Part shown: one piece after another, positions 54,835 through 64,000 of the stretch
How positions within the stretch are numbered: the stretch's first letter is position 1
Layout: each line of letters starts with the position of its first letter
NCBI RefSeq assembly: GCF_905171775.1
Contig: NC_053497.1
Span: 40,275,781 to 40,339,780 of the forward strand
Source of the DNA: Rana temporaria
Lineage: Eukaryota; Chordata; Amphibia; Anura; Ranidae
DNA: 64,000 nt
Reading direction: 5' to 3'
Translations under genes and position numbers: made by a program
The notes under the pieces: generated by a model
Told to the model about the DNA's origin: nothing
Databases searched by the model: none
Seen by the model: only the letters and a program-made list of their open reading frames with translations

Positions 54835-56022
54835 TTGGATATCACATTCCAAAACCATGGGCATTAGTATAGAGCTGCTTTTGTGGCTATAAGGTGATGG
54901 TAGCCGCATTGGTGCACATGCGACAAAGACCCGAAGGCTTGTCCTGATTTTTTTATCTTAGTGCAAATAAAAAAGTATCACAAACTGCACTAAATTGTTT
55001 ATGTGGCTATAATAGCTTCCATTTTTTTAGGGAGGCTCTCCACAAGATTTTGCAATTTGTCTATGGGAATTTATGTCTATTCAGGCAAAAGAACATCTGT
55101 GAGGTCAGGTACTGATGTTGGATGAGAAGATCTGACTCACAATTGTCATTCCAACTAATCCCAAAGGTGTTCAGTAGGGTTGAAATCAGGGCTCTGTGCA
55201 GGCCACCAAGACTGCTCCATGCTAAACTCATGAAACTATGTCTTTATGGACCTGACCTCAAAAATTTCAAGTGGCGTAGGAACATAGGTTGCATTTGAGT
55301 CCCTGATCTAAACTAAAATCAGGTACTGATGTTGGATATGAAGATCTGGCTCACAATTGGCATTCCAACTAATACCAAAGGTGTTCAGTAGGGTTGAAGT
55401 CAGGGCTCTGTGCAGACCACCCCGGCTCCTCCATGCCAAAGTCATCAAACTATGCCTTTATGGATTTGAACTCAAAAATTGCTACAGTCATCTATCAAGT
55501 GGCGTAAGAACGTAGATTGCAATTGAGACCCTTGTCTCAACTGCAATCAAGTACTGTTGTTGGAGGACCTGACCTCAAAAAATGTAAGGAATGTTTTGGT
55601 CACCTATCAAGTGGCGTAGGTTGCAGTTGAGTCCCTGATCTCAACTGCATTCAGGTACTGATGTTGGATATGAAAATCTGGCTCACAATTGGCATTCCAA
55701 CTAATACCAAAGGTGTTCAGTAGGGTTGAAGTCAGGGCCCTGTGCAGTCCACTCCGGCTCCTCCATGCCAAACTCATCAAACTACGCCTTTATGGATTTG
55801 AACTCAAAAATTTAAAGGAGTGCTACAGTCATCTATCTAGTGGTGTAGGAACGTAGGTTGCCGTTGAGACCCCTGTCTCAACTGCAATCAGGTACTGTTG
55901 TTGAATGAGAAGATCTGGTTCACAATCGGCATTCCAACTAATCCCAAAGGTGTTCAGTAGCTTTGAAATCGGGGGTCTGTGTAGGCCACCCAGGCTCCTC
56001 CATGCCAAACTCATAAAACTAT
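54835..56022 (-). pseudogene. Tc1-like transposase C-terminal region, partly tandemly duplicated
   Basis: On the minus strand the sequence reads like the end of a Tc1-type transposase (STLLNTFGISWN..CE.DLLIQ, corresponding to the conserved LNPIEHLWDEL.RR.RARP region by memory). The segment with AAAGGTGTTCAGTAG occurs four times (about 55165, 55380, 55712, 55948) at spacings of about 213, 333 and 236 bp. Many stops; inactive. The block continues after MITE G at 56719. Confidence 0.7.
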
Positions 56023-56718
56023 TAGGCAGATTCAGTAGATACGCCGTCGTAACTCTGAATCTACGCCGGCGTTAATTTAAGCGTATTCTGGAAACCAGAT
56101 ACGCTTAAATTAGGCTAAGATACGAGCAGCGTAAGTCTCCTACGCCGTCGTATCTTAAAGTGTAATTTTTAGGCTGGCCACTAGGTGGCGCTTCCGTTGA
56201 GTTCGGTGTAGAATATGTAAATGACTAGATACGCTGATTCACGAACGTACATGTGCCCGTCGCAGTAAAGATACGCCGTTTCCGTAAGAGATACGCCGCA
56301 CAAAGGTAAAGCTGCCCCTAGTTGGCCTAGTCAATGCTAAGTATGGCCGTCGTTCCCGCGTCGAAATTTGAAAATTTTACGTTGTTTTCTGTAAGTCGTC
56401 CGTGAATGGGGCTGGACGTAAATTAAGTTCACGTCGAAACCAATACGTCCTTGCAGCGTACTTTGGAGCAATGCACACTGGGATATGTACACGGACGGCG
56501 CAAGCCACGTCGGGTCACGAGTAAATAACATAAAACACGCCCCCCCATCCTCATTTGAATTAGGCGCGTTTACGCCGGCCGCATTTCCACTACGCCGCCG
56601 TAAGTTAGGAGGCAAGTACTTTGTGAATACAGTACTCGCCTCTCTGACTTAAGGCGGCGTAGCTTAAATGCGATACGGTACGCCGCCTTAAAGTTGCGGC
56701 GGCGTCTCTGAATCTAGG
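56023..56718. mobile_element. GGGCCAGATTCA-family MITE, copy G (diverged ends)
   Basis: Begins TAGGCAGATTCAG and ends CTGAATCTAG inside the Tc1-derived array (flank ...AAAACTAT and TATTTATGG). Interior GTATGGCCGTCGTTCCCGCG and TAGGTGGCGCTTCCGTTGA place it in the family. Confidence 0.7.
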
Positions 56719-57091
56719 TATTTATGGAATTTAACTCAAAAATTTGAAGGAGTGCTTTGGTCATCTATCTAAATGCATAGGAACAGAGGTTGAGCCCCTG
56801 GTCTTGGGGGAGCCCACACAGTCATAGCTCCCAACTGTCACTCATTCAGAGGCACTGTTCCTTTTTTGGAACCAAATCCCTCTGTCCATGATTCTTTCTC
56901 AGTTGTACCTTTATTGGCCTGATGTATAGAACTCTTTAAAAAAATGAATTATTTAAATACTATTTTTTTTTTATACTGCACTAAACTATTGAAGTAACCT
57001 TTCATTGATTCCATTTATCATATGAAAAGCCAAAATAAAGGAAAAGTAGTGATTAAAAAATTAAAATGTGAAAATACACTAGCCAGTATTA
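56719..57091. other. Tail of the Tc1-derived array, then non-coding DNA
   Basis: GGAATTTAACTCAAAAATTTG and AGGAACAGAGGTTGAG continue the array to about 56810. After that nothing recognised. Confidence 0.45.
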
Positions 57092-57699
57092 TGCCGCATA
57101 CACATGATCGGACATTTCGACAACAAAACTGTATATTTTTTTCCTGATGGATGTTGGCTCAAACTTGTCTTGCATACATACGGTCGCACAAATGTTGTCA
57201 AAAATTCCGATCGCCAAGAACGCAGTCACGTACAACACTAGTTCAGTACCAAGTACACCACCCTTTGGGCTCCTTCTGGTAATCTTGTGTTAGTAGAAGT
57301 TTGGTGAGAGATGATTCACGCTTTTCAGCCTTGTGCTTTTCAGTCCGTTACTACTCCATTAGAAGAGCAGTCCGTTAAAAGAGAATTCGCTGCATTAAAA
57401 GATAAAAACAAATGTGCTATCTCCATTACGAACGCTAATTTTACCAGACCGAACGCTTCCGTCTCGTACTTGATTCAGAGCATGCATGGAATTTTGTGCG
57501 TCGGAATTGTCTGCAACACTTTTGAAATTTACGAGAACGGATTTTGTTGTCGGGAAATTTGAGAACCAGTTGTCAAAATTTTGTTGTCGGAAATTCCGAC
57601 AGCAAATGTCCGATGGGGCCTACACACAGTCGGAATTTTCGACAACAAGCTTCCATCGAACATTTGTTGTCGGAAATTTCCGATTGTGTGTACGTGGCA
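57092..57699. mobile_element. PIF/Harbinger-like MITE with TTA duplication
   Basis: TGCCGCATACACATGATCGG to CCGATTGTGTGTACGTGGCA, flanked by TTA (57089-57091 and 57700-57702). 608 bp; middle part (57260-57450) is unrelated to shorter copies. Confidence 0.78.
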
Positions 57700-57702
57700 T
57701 TA

Positions 57703-58679
57703 GAGTGGTGTCGATTTTAATATATTCTACAAAAGAGCAGAGCAACACTGACTGTCTTTTTTTTAAAAGTAGCTTTTGTTACCGAAAGGTCAACTTTAAT
57801 ACAAAAAGTATGTTATAAATTTGTTCAAGCTCAGACATAATTTAATATGGACGTCACTGCTTTGTGGTTTGCTGTTACAATATGGATCGTCTTTGGCAAA
57901 GATCAGCTTGCTCATTAGCAATCGATTCCACAGCGATGGCAGTTATACGAGCGCAGCAGGCCGAGGTGTGAGCAGGCCTGTGGAAGACAGACGGGGACCT
58001 GCGCTGAGTGCGGGCGTACAGCTGAAAACGCACAGAGTTGTCAGTGTAACAGGGGCTGCTACACACATGTGCTCCAGACGCGCCTGTGCTTCACGTGTAG
58101 ATCAGACGGCAGCTCCTGCGTGTTTACAATACAGCCAGTTGGGGAAGTTTCTGTAACAATCGACTCATAGTTTAAAGCCCTATGGGATACGGGGCACGGG
58201 GGCTCAGACAGACGGTCAAATAAATAGTTTACTATTCCCAGCTCTGCTCCCTCAGTAAGCGATTGAAAGCTATTAGCTACACAACCTCTCGTCTGACTGG
58301 CTTTCCTCTAAATCACGTTCCAATTCTAGAGCTCCAGGCTTTACATGAGCTTGTATAAAATAATCCCCTTGCCCTCTGATTCATTTCTGTAGCATCAGAC
58401 CTGAACGGTGTAGGACATGATCCTGGTTGGCACATCTGTAGGCCTCAATTATAAAAGGTGGATCATCGAAGAGAGGTTATTGCCAGCGCTAACAACCAAT
58501 GACACGCCTGTTTAATCCATTCCGCAACACTTCACCAGGAACACGAATGAGGGAATCAAGTTGCTCTAGATAACAAGGCCTGCTCTTCCATTATGATGAA
58601 GAATAAGGCCTGCAACAGTAATTGTAAACACAGGAGCTTATTTAAACCAGAGCTGTTTTTTTTTTTTTGTACATACAAT
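57703..58679. other. Apparently single-copy non-coding DNA
   Basis: No repeat family recognised. A 111-codon plus frame at 57821-58156 has no known domain. Candidate conserved intronic DNA, but that cannot be judged here. Confidence 0.35.
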
Positions 58680-59375
58680 GGGCCAGATTCACGTAGGAGA
58701 GCGCATCTTTGTGCGGGCGTAACGTATCCTATTTACGTTACGCCTCCGCAACTTTGACAGGCAAGTGCAGTATTCACAAAGCAAAGTTGCGGCGGCGTAG
58801 CGTAAATAGGCCGGCGTAAGCCCGCCTAATTCAAATGTGGAAGATGTGGGCGTGTGTTATTTAAATTTATTGTGACCCCACGTAAATGACGCTTTTTACG
58901 AACGGCGCATGCGCCGTCCGTGAAAGTATACCAGTGCGCATGCTCCAAATTAACCCGCAAAAAGCCAATGCTTTCGACGTGAACGTAAATGACGCCCAGC
59001 GCTATTCGCGAACGACTTAGGCAAACAACGTAAAACGTGAAAATTTTGCCTCATAGAGCAGGGGTAACTTTATGCTGGAAAAAGCCTTACGTAAACGGCG
59101 TATCTGTACTGCGACGGCCGGGCGTACGTTCCTGAATAGGCGTATCTAGCTGATTTACATATTTCAAGGCGTAAATCAGCGTACACGCCCCTAGCGGCCA
59201 GCGTAAATATGCAGTTAAGATACGACGGCGTAGGAGACTTACGCTGGTCGTATCTTATACAAATTCTGGCGTATATGATTCTTTGAATCAGGCGCCAAGA
59301 TACGACGCCTCAGATTTAGAGATACGGCGGCGTATCTGGAGATACGCCGTTGTATCTCCTACGTGAATCTGGGCC
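58680..59375. mobile_element. GGGCCAGATTCA-family MITE, copy H
   Basis: GGGCCAGATTCACGTAGGAG to CTCCTACGTGAATCTGGGCC, a 20-bp nearly perfect terminal inverted repeat. Interior GGCGCATGCGCCGTCCGTGA. Flanks AAT and TGT do not match. Confidence 0.82.
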
Positions 59376-59383
59376 TGTATGTT

Positions 59384-59575
59384 TAACCACTTGTCTACTG
59401 GGCACTTTCACCCCTTCCTGCCCAGGCCAATTTTTAGCTTTCAGCACTGTCGCAGTTTGAATGACAATTGCACAGTCAAGCAACATTGTAGCTATATGAA
59501 ATTTGTATAATGTTTTGAGACATGTAGAGCTTTCTTTTCGTGGTATTTAATAACCACTTTTTTCTTGTTAGCTAA
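59384..59575. mobile_element. TTAACCACTTG-family fragment
   Basis: TTTAACCACTTGTCTACTGG and CTTTCTTTTCGTGGTATTTAAT match the left third of the family. The right part is missing. Confidence 0.55.
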
Positions 59576-59584
59576 ACAAATGAA

Positions 59585-59870
59585 AACAGCTTGGCCCCAT
59601 CACACGGGCGGACTGTTAAGGTCCGCCTGTCAGTTTTTTAGGCGGACCTGAACGGGCGCTCTGTGCACCTCTATGGAGCCACGGATGTCAGCGGTGACAT
59701 GCCCGCTGACATCCGACCCGCCAAAGTGTGACGGAGGAAAACCCTACTTTTCACAGTGTGCAGAGACAGACCTGACATCTGCCTGCTCAGCGGGGATCAA
59801 CGGACCGATCCCCGCTTAGCAAAGCGGAGCCTGCACACGGATCTGCCCCTTTTGAAAGAGCCCTTTCTGC
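59585..59870. mobile_element. Small GC-rich inverted-repeat element
   Basis: GGCGGACTGTTAAGGTCCGCC and CGGGGATCAACGGACCGATCCCCG are local palindromes. Style resembles the ACACGGGC-type MITEs of the window. Confidence 0.35.
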
Positions 59871-60236
59871 TATAACACTCTGCACATACAGTATCTCACA
59901 AAAGTGAGTACACCCCTCACATTTTTGTAATTATTTTATTATTTATTTTCATGTGACAACACTGAAGAAATGACACTTTGCTACAATGTAAAGTAGTGAG
60001 TGTACAGCTTGTAAATTGTATGTAAAGTGTAATCGAAAAAAAAGCTGTGTACAATTTTGGTAATGCCGAGATTGCCGAGAATGAACTCCTGTGTGGGAGT
60101 GACGTCAATGAAAATGGGAGAAGATCGGTATGCAGAAGCCAACTGGCCAGTGGGGAGCTCAAGGACACTGCAGTGTTGGAGAAAAGCTAATGAATGGGGC
60201 GGAAGTATGTATTGGGGGAGCTTGGAAGTGATCGGG
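59871..60236. other. Non-coding, no gene seen
   Basis: CATACAGTATCTCACAAAAG and AGTGAGTACACCCCTCAC look like a transposon end from memory; otherwise nothing recognised. Confidence 0.35.
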
Positions 60237-61470
60237 ACATGATCTAACAGCAGATAGTGAAGGGGGGCATACGTACCGGGGGAGCTTGGAAGTGGTCAGG
60301 ACACAATCTAATAGCAGATAGTGAAGGGGGACATATGTACCGGGGGAGCTTGGAAGTGATCTGGCCACCATCTAACAGCAGATAGTGAAGGGGGACATAT
60401 GTACCGGGGGAGCTTGGAAGTGATCTGGCTACCATCTGACAGCAGATAGTGAAGGGGGACATATGTACCGGGGGAGCTTGGAATTGATCTGGCCACCATC
60501 TGACAGCAGATAGTGAAGGGGGACATATGTACCGGGGGAGCTTGGAAGTGATCTGGCCATCATCTGACAGCAGATAGTGAAGGGGGACATATGTACCGGG
60601 GGAGCTTGGAATTGATCTGGCTACCATCTGACAGCAGATAGTGAAGGGGGACATATGTACCGGGGGAGCTTGGAAGTGATCGGGACACCATCTGACAGCA
60701 GATAGTGAAGGGGACATATGTACCGGGGGAGCTTGGAATTGATCTGGCCACCATCTGACAGCAGATAGTGAAGGGGGACATATGTACCGGGGGAGCTTGG
60801 AAGTGATCTGGCCATCATCTGACAGCAGATAGTGAAGGGGGACATATGTACCGGGGGAGCTTGGAAGTGATCTGGCCATCATCTGACAGCAGATAGTGAA
60901 GGGGGACATATGTACCGGGGGAGCTTGGAAGTGATCTGGCCATCATCTGACAGCAGATAGTGAAGGGGGACATATGTACCAGGGGAGCTTGGAAGTGGTC
61001 GGGACACAATCTAATAGCAGATAGTGAAGGGGGACATATGTATCGGGGGAGCTTGGAATTGATCTGGCCACCATCTGACAGCAGATAGTGAAGGGGGACA
61101 TATGTACCGGGGGAGCTTGGAAGTGATCTGGCCATCATCTGACAGCAGATAGTGAAGGGGAACATATGTACCGGGGAGCTTGGAAGTGATCGGGACACCA
61201 TCTGACAGCAGATAGTGAAAGGGGACATATGTACCGGGGGAGTTTGGAAGTGATCGGGACACCATCTGACAGCAGATAGTGAAAGGGGACATATGTACCG
61301 GGGGAGCTTGGAAGTGATCGGGACACCATCTGACAGCAGATAGTGAAGGGGGACATATGTACCGGGGGAGCATGGAAGTGATCGGGACACCATCTGACAG
61401 CAGATAGTGAAGGGGGACATATGTACCGGGGAGCTTGGAAGTGATCAGGACAGTATCTGACAGCTGATAG
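60237..61470 (+). repeat. 64-bp minisatellite, about 19 copies
   Basis: Each unit has GCAGATAGTGAAGGGGGACA, TATGTACCGGGGGAGCTTGG and a variable GATCTGGCCACCATCTGACA or GATCGGGACACCATCTGACA block. Units of 62-63 bp occur where one or two G are lost. Minus-strand ORFs of 201-221 codons are artefacts of the array. Confidence 0.95.
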
Positions 61471-62103
61471 TCAGCTTCTCAGATTTAAACATATTTCTGG
61501 ATGCTGTAGCAGCCAGGGGTGTTTGTAAACCCCCTTCCACCACCTACCTGCTAATGCAGCGTCTGTAGCAGCGAAATGGTTAAAATCCGGAAAACTTGAA
61601 AACTATCCTATATTAGTGGGGCTGCACTCATACTGCAAGGTTTAGCTGCTTGTTTAGTCTAAGGGATAGGGAAAGCACCTTTACTTACTTGCTCCTCCAC
61701 TCCCCTATGCTCCGTCAGTGGAATGCCCCTCGGAGTCAACGTGTAAATATATATACAGACCCGTATAACGTGTACATTATGCAGGATAACACAAGAAAAT
61801 GGGCCAATAGGTGTTAAACATTCCCAAGTCACATGACCTGCATGCCAGCGTAATGATGCATAGAGTATTAATGAATTTGGGAAAATCCCTGGACTTTTTA
61901 CAGTAGGTAAGTGGTGTAAAGTAGTTATTAAGTAAACAGTCATACAATACATGTTTGGTAGCTAGAGAACAAAAGCATTACAAAAAACTTCCATCTATTA
62001 CCTCCATATCTGTGATTTATGACACCCTGCATTAGCAGTTAGTGAGTAATCACCATGTATTAATTGCAGGGTTAAAATGAACTTATGAGGATATAAATAT
62101 AGG
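61471..62103. other. Non-coding, no gene seen
   Basis: No recognised repeat or exon. AT-rich. Confidence 0.35.
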
Positions 62104-62787
62104 GGGGCAGATCCACAAAAGAATTACGCCGGAGTATATATTGATACGCCGCGTAATTAAAAATTTCCTGCGTCGTATCTTTGTTTTGTATCTACAAAAC
62201 AAGATACGACGGCATCTCGGATCGATCCAACAGGCGTCGGATCTTAGGTGCATTTTTTCCGCCGGCCGCTAGGTGGCGTTTCCGTCGAATTCCGCGTTGA
62301 GTATGCAAATTAGCTAGTTACAGCGATCCACGAACGTACGTCCGGCCGGCGCATTTTTTTACGTTGTTTGCGTTCGGCTTTTTTCGACGTATAGTTACCC
62401 CTGCTATTATGAGGCATACTCAATGTTAAGTATGGCCCTCGTTCCCACGTCCAATTTTTTTTTTTTTACCTCGTTTGCGTAAGTCGTTCGCGAATAGGGA
62501 TTTGCGTAGAATGACGTCACCGTCGTAAGCATTGTCTGGTTCCGGTTTAATTTCGAGCATGCGCACTGGGATACCCCCACGGACGCCGCATGCGCCGTTA
62601 AAAAAAAAAACTTTGTTTATGTCGGGTCACGACGTATTTACATAAAACACGCCCCCATCACATCCATTTGAATTCCGCGCCCTTACCCCGCCAAAGATAC
62701 ACTACGCCGCCATAACTTGCGGCGCAAATTCTTTGAGGATTCGCTACGCCCGGCGGAGAGAAGCACCAATCTACGTGGATCTGCCCC
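62104..62787. mobile_element. GGGCCAGATTCA-family MITE, copy I (AGG duplication)
   Basis: GGGGCAGATCCAC to GTGGATCTGCCCC, flanked by AGG (62101-62103 and 62788-62790). Interior AATGTTAAGTATGGCCCTCG and GAGCATGCGCACTGGGATA. Confidence 0.82.
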
Positions 62788-63300
62788 AGGATCTGTTGTA
62801 ACTGACTTGGTTTGGAAAGGTACTACTCAGTCTGGTTTTACTACCTAATGAGTCATTGATCAGAAACTAGCATGCAGCCAGTGAAGACGGAACATCCATC
62901 CTATATTCTTGTTCCAGCTCAGAGACTTTCTTGGTGGGTACGGGCTCATTCAGATAGGCACAGATAGTCACAGTCTATGGGTGTCATCACCCATCTGAAT
63001 GAAGCCTTATTTAGGTGGGATCAGGAGGACTGCCCTGGAGATGGCGATATCAGTAGTATTGTGAATTAGAAATGGTAGCTTTCTTAGAACCTATTTGGGC
63101 GTTTACATTTTTCTGCAATAAATTGGACATTTTTATTTTATGTTAATTTGTGGGTTAAAATTATGTCAATGGCCCCTGTTCTTATCGCCTTTCTGTAATT
63201 CATGTATTTTCTTAAAATTTCTGCATTACACATTTTCATGTTAATGTGCATTCAGAAGGCCAGTAAGTGAGGATTAATACAAACATGAATGTACAACGCA
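62788..63300. other. Non-coding, no gene seen
   Basis: AT-rich; no recognised element and no tgfb1 exon 1. Confidence 0.35.
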
Positions 63301-63780
63301 GTGATAGGGTGACCACGTGTCCCGGACTGCCCGGGATTGTCCCGTAATTGATATATTTGTCCCTGGTCCCGGCCACCTTCATTCCGGGACAATACAGTGT
63401 CCCGGAATTTCCCCCTTGGCCGATCTGATGCCCCCTAAAAATTGCCACTGCATTGCCGCTGTCCCTCACTGCCCGCTGTGCTAGTTCAGTCCGGCGAGAC
63501 CACTTGGTTTTCCCCTCAGACGCTGCCTGGCTCACTGCCAAAACAACTGGTTGCTAGGCATAGCCGATTGGCGTCTAACAACCAGTGACGTCACGATGAG
63601 GAGGAGAGTGGAGCCCCAGCATTCCGAGCGAGTCGGTGGAGGATTCTGCCTCGCGCCTAAGCTCCGCCCCCGGCTCCGCCCCCGACTCCGCCCCCGACTC
63701 CGCCTCTTCCCTGATGGCTGTTCCTGCGCTGGAAGAAAGGTAAGTGAAATGCTCCCTGCACTGCCCTGACTCTGACTCAT
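63301..63780. mobile_element. CCCGGGA-rich interspersed repeat
   Basis: AGGGTGACCACGTGTCCCGG, GTCCCTGGTCCCGG and AATACAGTGTCCCGGAAT resemble the GGTCACCCTAC ends at 22680 and 52730. Followed by a GCTCCGCCCCC triplet-like stretch (63660-63705). Confidence 0.45.
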
Positions 63781-63789
63781 GGTCCTTCC

Positions 63790-64000
63790 CATACACTGCA
63801 CCCCTCCAGTCATGCTGTACTGTCCTTCACTACTACCCCTCCCATCATACTGCCCTCCCATCATACTGTCCTTCACTACTACCCCCCTCCCAACATACTG
63901 TCCTTCACTACTACCCCTCCCATCATACTGCCCTCCCATCATACTGTCCTTCACTACTACCCCCTCCCAACATACTGTCCTTCACTACTACCCCTCCCAT
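63790..64000 (+). repeat. Minisatellite running off the window end
   Basis: CCCTCCCATCATACTGCCCT, CATACTGTCCTTCACTACTA and a CCCCCTCCCAACATACTG variant alternate. At least five units, continuing past 64000. It explains the 140-codon minus ORF. Confidence 0.88.

Noticed and set aside
57821..58156. 111-codon frame with a hydrophobic start, considered as tgfb1 exon 1
   Set aside because: It is on the opposite strand to tgfb1 and has none of the conserved residues of the latency-peptide start.
60244..61420. 201- and 221-codon minus-strand ORFs
   Set aside because: They come from the 64-bp minisatellite. All three frames show the same cyclic peptide pieces.
1..64000. tRNA, rRNA and snRNA genes
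   Set aside because: I looked for A/B-box tRNA patterns and 5S/U-snRNA-like stretches and saw none I could support. A tRNAscan or Rfam scan would be decisive.

Overview
The window is vertebrate nuclear DNA, very probably from a frog of the true-frog type (Ranidae). It is AT-rich, intron-rich and crowded with nested short inverted-repeat transposons whose ends are built on GGGCCAGATTCA, CGTACACACGATCGG and TTAACCACTTG. The only host gene I can support is a TGF-beta ligand on the minus strand. Its mature domain looks most like the amphibian TGF-beta-1 orthologue long known in Xenopus as TGF-beta-5. The species call is inference from repeat style and this gene.

Layout. 1-24.7 kb: no gene; layered MITEs, CT-rich tracts, two solo-LTR-like elements (12.7-14.7 and 20.5-21.6 kb), minisatellites and CR1 LINE scraps. 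24.8-30.4 kb: a degenerate L2/CR1-like LINE on the plus strand in which a 78-bp in-frame piece of the reverse transcriptase (motif A) has been amplified into about 13 tandem copies; a complete young LTR retrotransposon (25254-28589) sits inside that array. 30.4-33.8 kb: nested palindromic elements. 33.8-51.0 kb: 3' flank and exons 7 to 2 of tgfb1 (minus strand), with introns full of repeats. 51.0-64.0 kb: intron 1 and/or upstream DNA with more MITEs, a tandemly duplicated Tc1 transposase fragment and a 64-bp minisatellite. Exon 1 of tgfb1 (signal peptide and start codon) was not found and should lie beyond 64000.

The most striking object is the LTR retrotransposon. It has 627-bp LTRs that differ at three positions by my reading, a CTCCT target duplication, a putative primer-binding site and polypurine tract, and one intact 634-codon ORF. 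That ORF runs Gag, CCHC zinc knuckle, retropepsin-like protease, and then, where reverse transcriptase, RNase H and integrase should follow, about 85 residues that match the tetramerising Q domain of the host co-repressor TLE5 (AES, Groucho family), without introns. A short in-frame pol remnant (ADGLSRQ) follows the stop codon. The element therefore appears to have replaced pol with a spliced host cDNA, much as acutely transforming retroviruses carry gag-onc fusions. It would depend on a relative for reverse transcription.

The tgfb1 exons in the window look intact. Six exons join in phase, keep consensus splice sites, an RGD integrin site, the latency-peptide cysteines, a tetrabasic cleavage site and a 112-residue nine-cysteine mature ligand.
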